A DNA stretch of 64,000 nt from contig NZ_SMBU01000012.1 in NCBI RefSeq assembly GCF_004342485.1, positions 62,001-126,000 on the forward strand. Direction: 5' to 3'. This document shows, piece by piece, positions 63,578 through 64,000 of this stretch (the stretch's first letter is position 1; each line of letters begins with the position of its first letter). The notes beneath the pieces are model-generated. The model did no database searches, was not told where the DNA came from, and saw nothing but the letters and a program-made list of their open reading frames with translations. A program made the translations under genes and the position numbers. This stretch comes from Roseateles saccharophilus (GTDB taxonomy: Bacteria; Pseudomonadota; Gammaproteobacteria; Burkholderiales; Burkholderiaceae_C).

Positions 63578-64000
63578 ATGACCACCACCACCGGCAGCTC
63601 GCTGGCGCGCGCAACGCGCCGCATCGCTCGTATCGCAACGGCATTGCTCGTCGCCGGCAGCTCGGCATCGGCCCTGGCCGACGACGGCAGGGGCCCCATG
63701 CTCTCGCTCGGCGACAGCGTGGTCTTCGGCTTCATCGAGCAGGACGGCTATGCCTATGTCAACCCCGAGAACTTCCTGGGCTACCCGGAGATCGCGGGAC
63801 ACGCACTGCACCTGGACGCCAGCAACCCCTCCTGTCCCGGCGAGACGTCGGCCTCCTTCCTGTCGGCCACCGCGCCGGACAACGGCTGCCACAGCTACCG
63901 CGCCAGCTTCCCTCTGCACGAGAGCTACGCCGGCACGCAGATGGAGTTCGCGCGCAGCTTTCTCGGCGCCCACCGCAACACGCGCCTGATCACCCTGAGC
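63578..64000 (+). CDS. exported SGNH/GDSL hydrolase, 3' end cut off by window edge
   Basis: 141 residues are visible. Start ATG 63578; a signal peptide of about 34 residues (RRIARIATALLVAGSSASALA) precedes the mature part. Block I of the SGNH esterases is MLSLGDSVVFGF (nucleophile Ser); cysteines in NPSCPGETSASF and DNGCHSY could form a disulfide. The later Gly, Asn and His blocks lie beyond the window. An extracellular esterase or lipase is likely; no neighbour suggests a specific substrate. Confidence 0.8.
   Translation, partial: MTTTTGSSLARATRRIARIATALLVAGSSASALADDGRGPMLSLGDSVVFGFIEQDGYAYVNPENFLGYPEIAGHALHLDASNPSCPGETSASFLSATAPDNGCHSYRASFPLHESYAGTQMEFARSFLGAHRNTRLITLS

Overview
The window looks like chromosome of a high-GC (roughly 70 %) betaproteobacterium of the order Burkholderiales, most likely in the Rubrivivax-Leptothrix-Roseateles neighbourhood. 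The grounds are the def-fmt-htpX genes divergent from lysM-dprA-smg, the yajC-secD-secF genes next to a DUF1631 gene, a cyanophycin locus with its DUF1854/ABC-transporter partners, a leucine-degradation operon next to a TetR regulator, and an intergenic repeat ending in a C-rich hairpin. This placement is inference; no rRNA, tRNA or other taxonomic marker is present.

Layout. 1-2605 (minus): a CHASE2 sensor gene cut by the left edge and a FecR/LysM-like surface-sensing gene. 2683-16040: a TetR regulator and a long plus-strand operon combining the leucine/isovalerate pathway (mccB, liuC, mccA, HMG-CoA lyase) with the complete bioA-F-D-B set that makes biotin for the carboxylase. Two toxin-antitoxin-like pairs (VapBC, and a nucleotidyltransferase with a small overlapping partner) and a broken or miniature copy of the mccA 5' end sit inside the same operon. 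16034-18173: an IS1634-like insertion sequence that has split a long inverted-repeat element lying between two convergent genes. 18167-20831: a BlaR1-like membrane peptidase and its BlaI-like repressor with a visible operator. 20906-28636: VOC protein, YciI-like secreted protein, PPi-type phosphofructokinase, c-di-GMP phosphodiesterase with a dead GGDEF domain, YgiQ radical-SAM protein, cold-shock protein, Bfd. 28743-36802: bacterioferritin behind a Fur-box-like site, then the cyanophycin locus (DUF1854 protein, ABC exporter-type protein, a CphA paralogue with a broken Mur-ligase P-loop, and a canonical CphA). 36822-41850: amino-acid-binding-type periplasmic protein, exported truncated haemoglobin, and a four-gene lipid-linked sugar module (ArnT-like transferase, GtrA, ChbG/YdjC deacetylase, GT2). 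42048-48552: pyruvate kinase, malic enzyme, a diguanylate cyclase, phosphoglycerate kinase. 48613-50959: AzlCD, a head-GIN/DUF2807 protein, a small lipoprotein. 50996-56323: htpX-fmt-def and lysM-dprA-smg. 56440-62224: DUF1631 protein and SecFD-YajC. 62363-64000: a YcaQ-like DNA glycosylase and a truncated SGNH hydrolase.

How the genes work together. The clearest integrated unit is 3808-16040, where methylcrotonyl-CoA carboxylase (biotin-dependent) and all four late biotin-synthesis genes are stitched together by stop/start overlaps under one set of TetR-type operators. The second is the cyanophycin locus, where two synthetase-like genes diverge from a putative transporter. No gene-free stretch exceeds 300 bases; shorter intergenic regions with visible structure are listed as features. 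No CRISPR array, prophage, tRNA or rRNA was seen.
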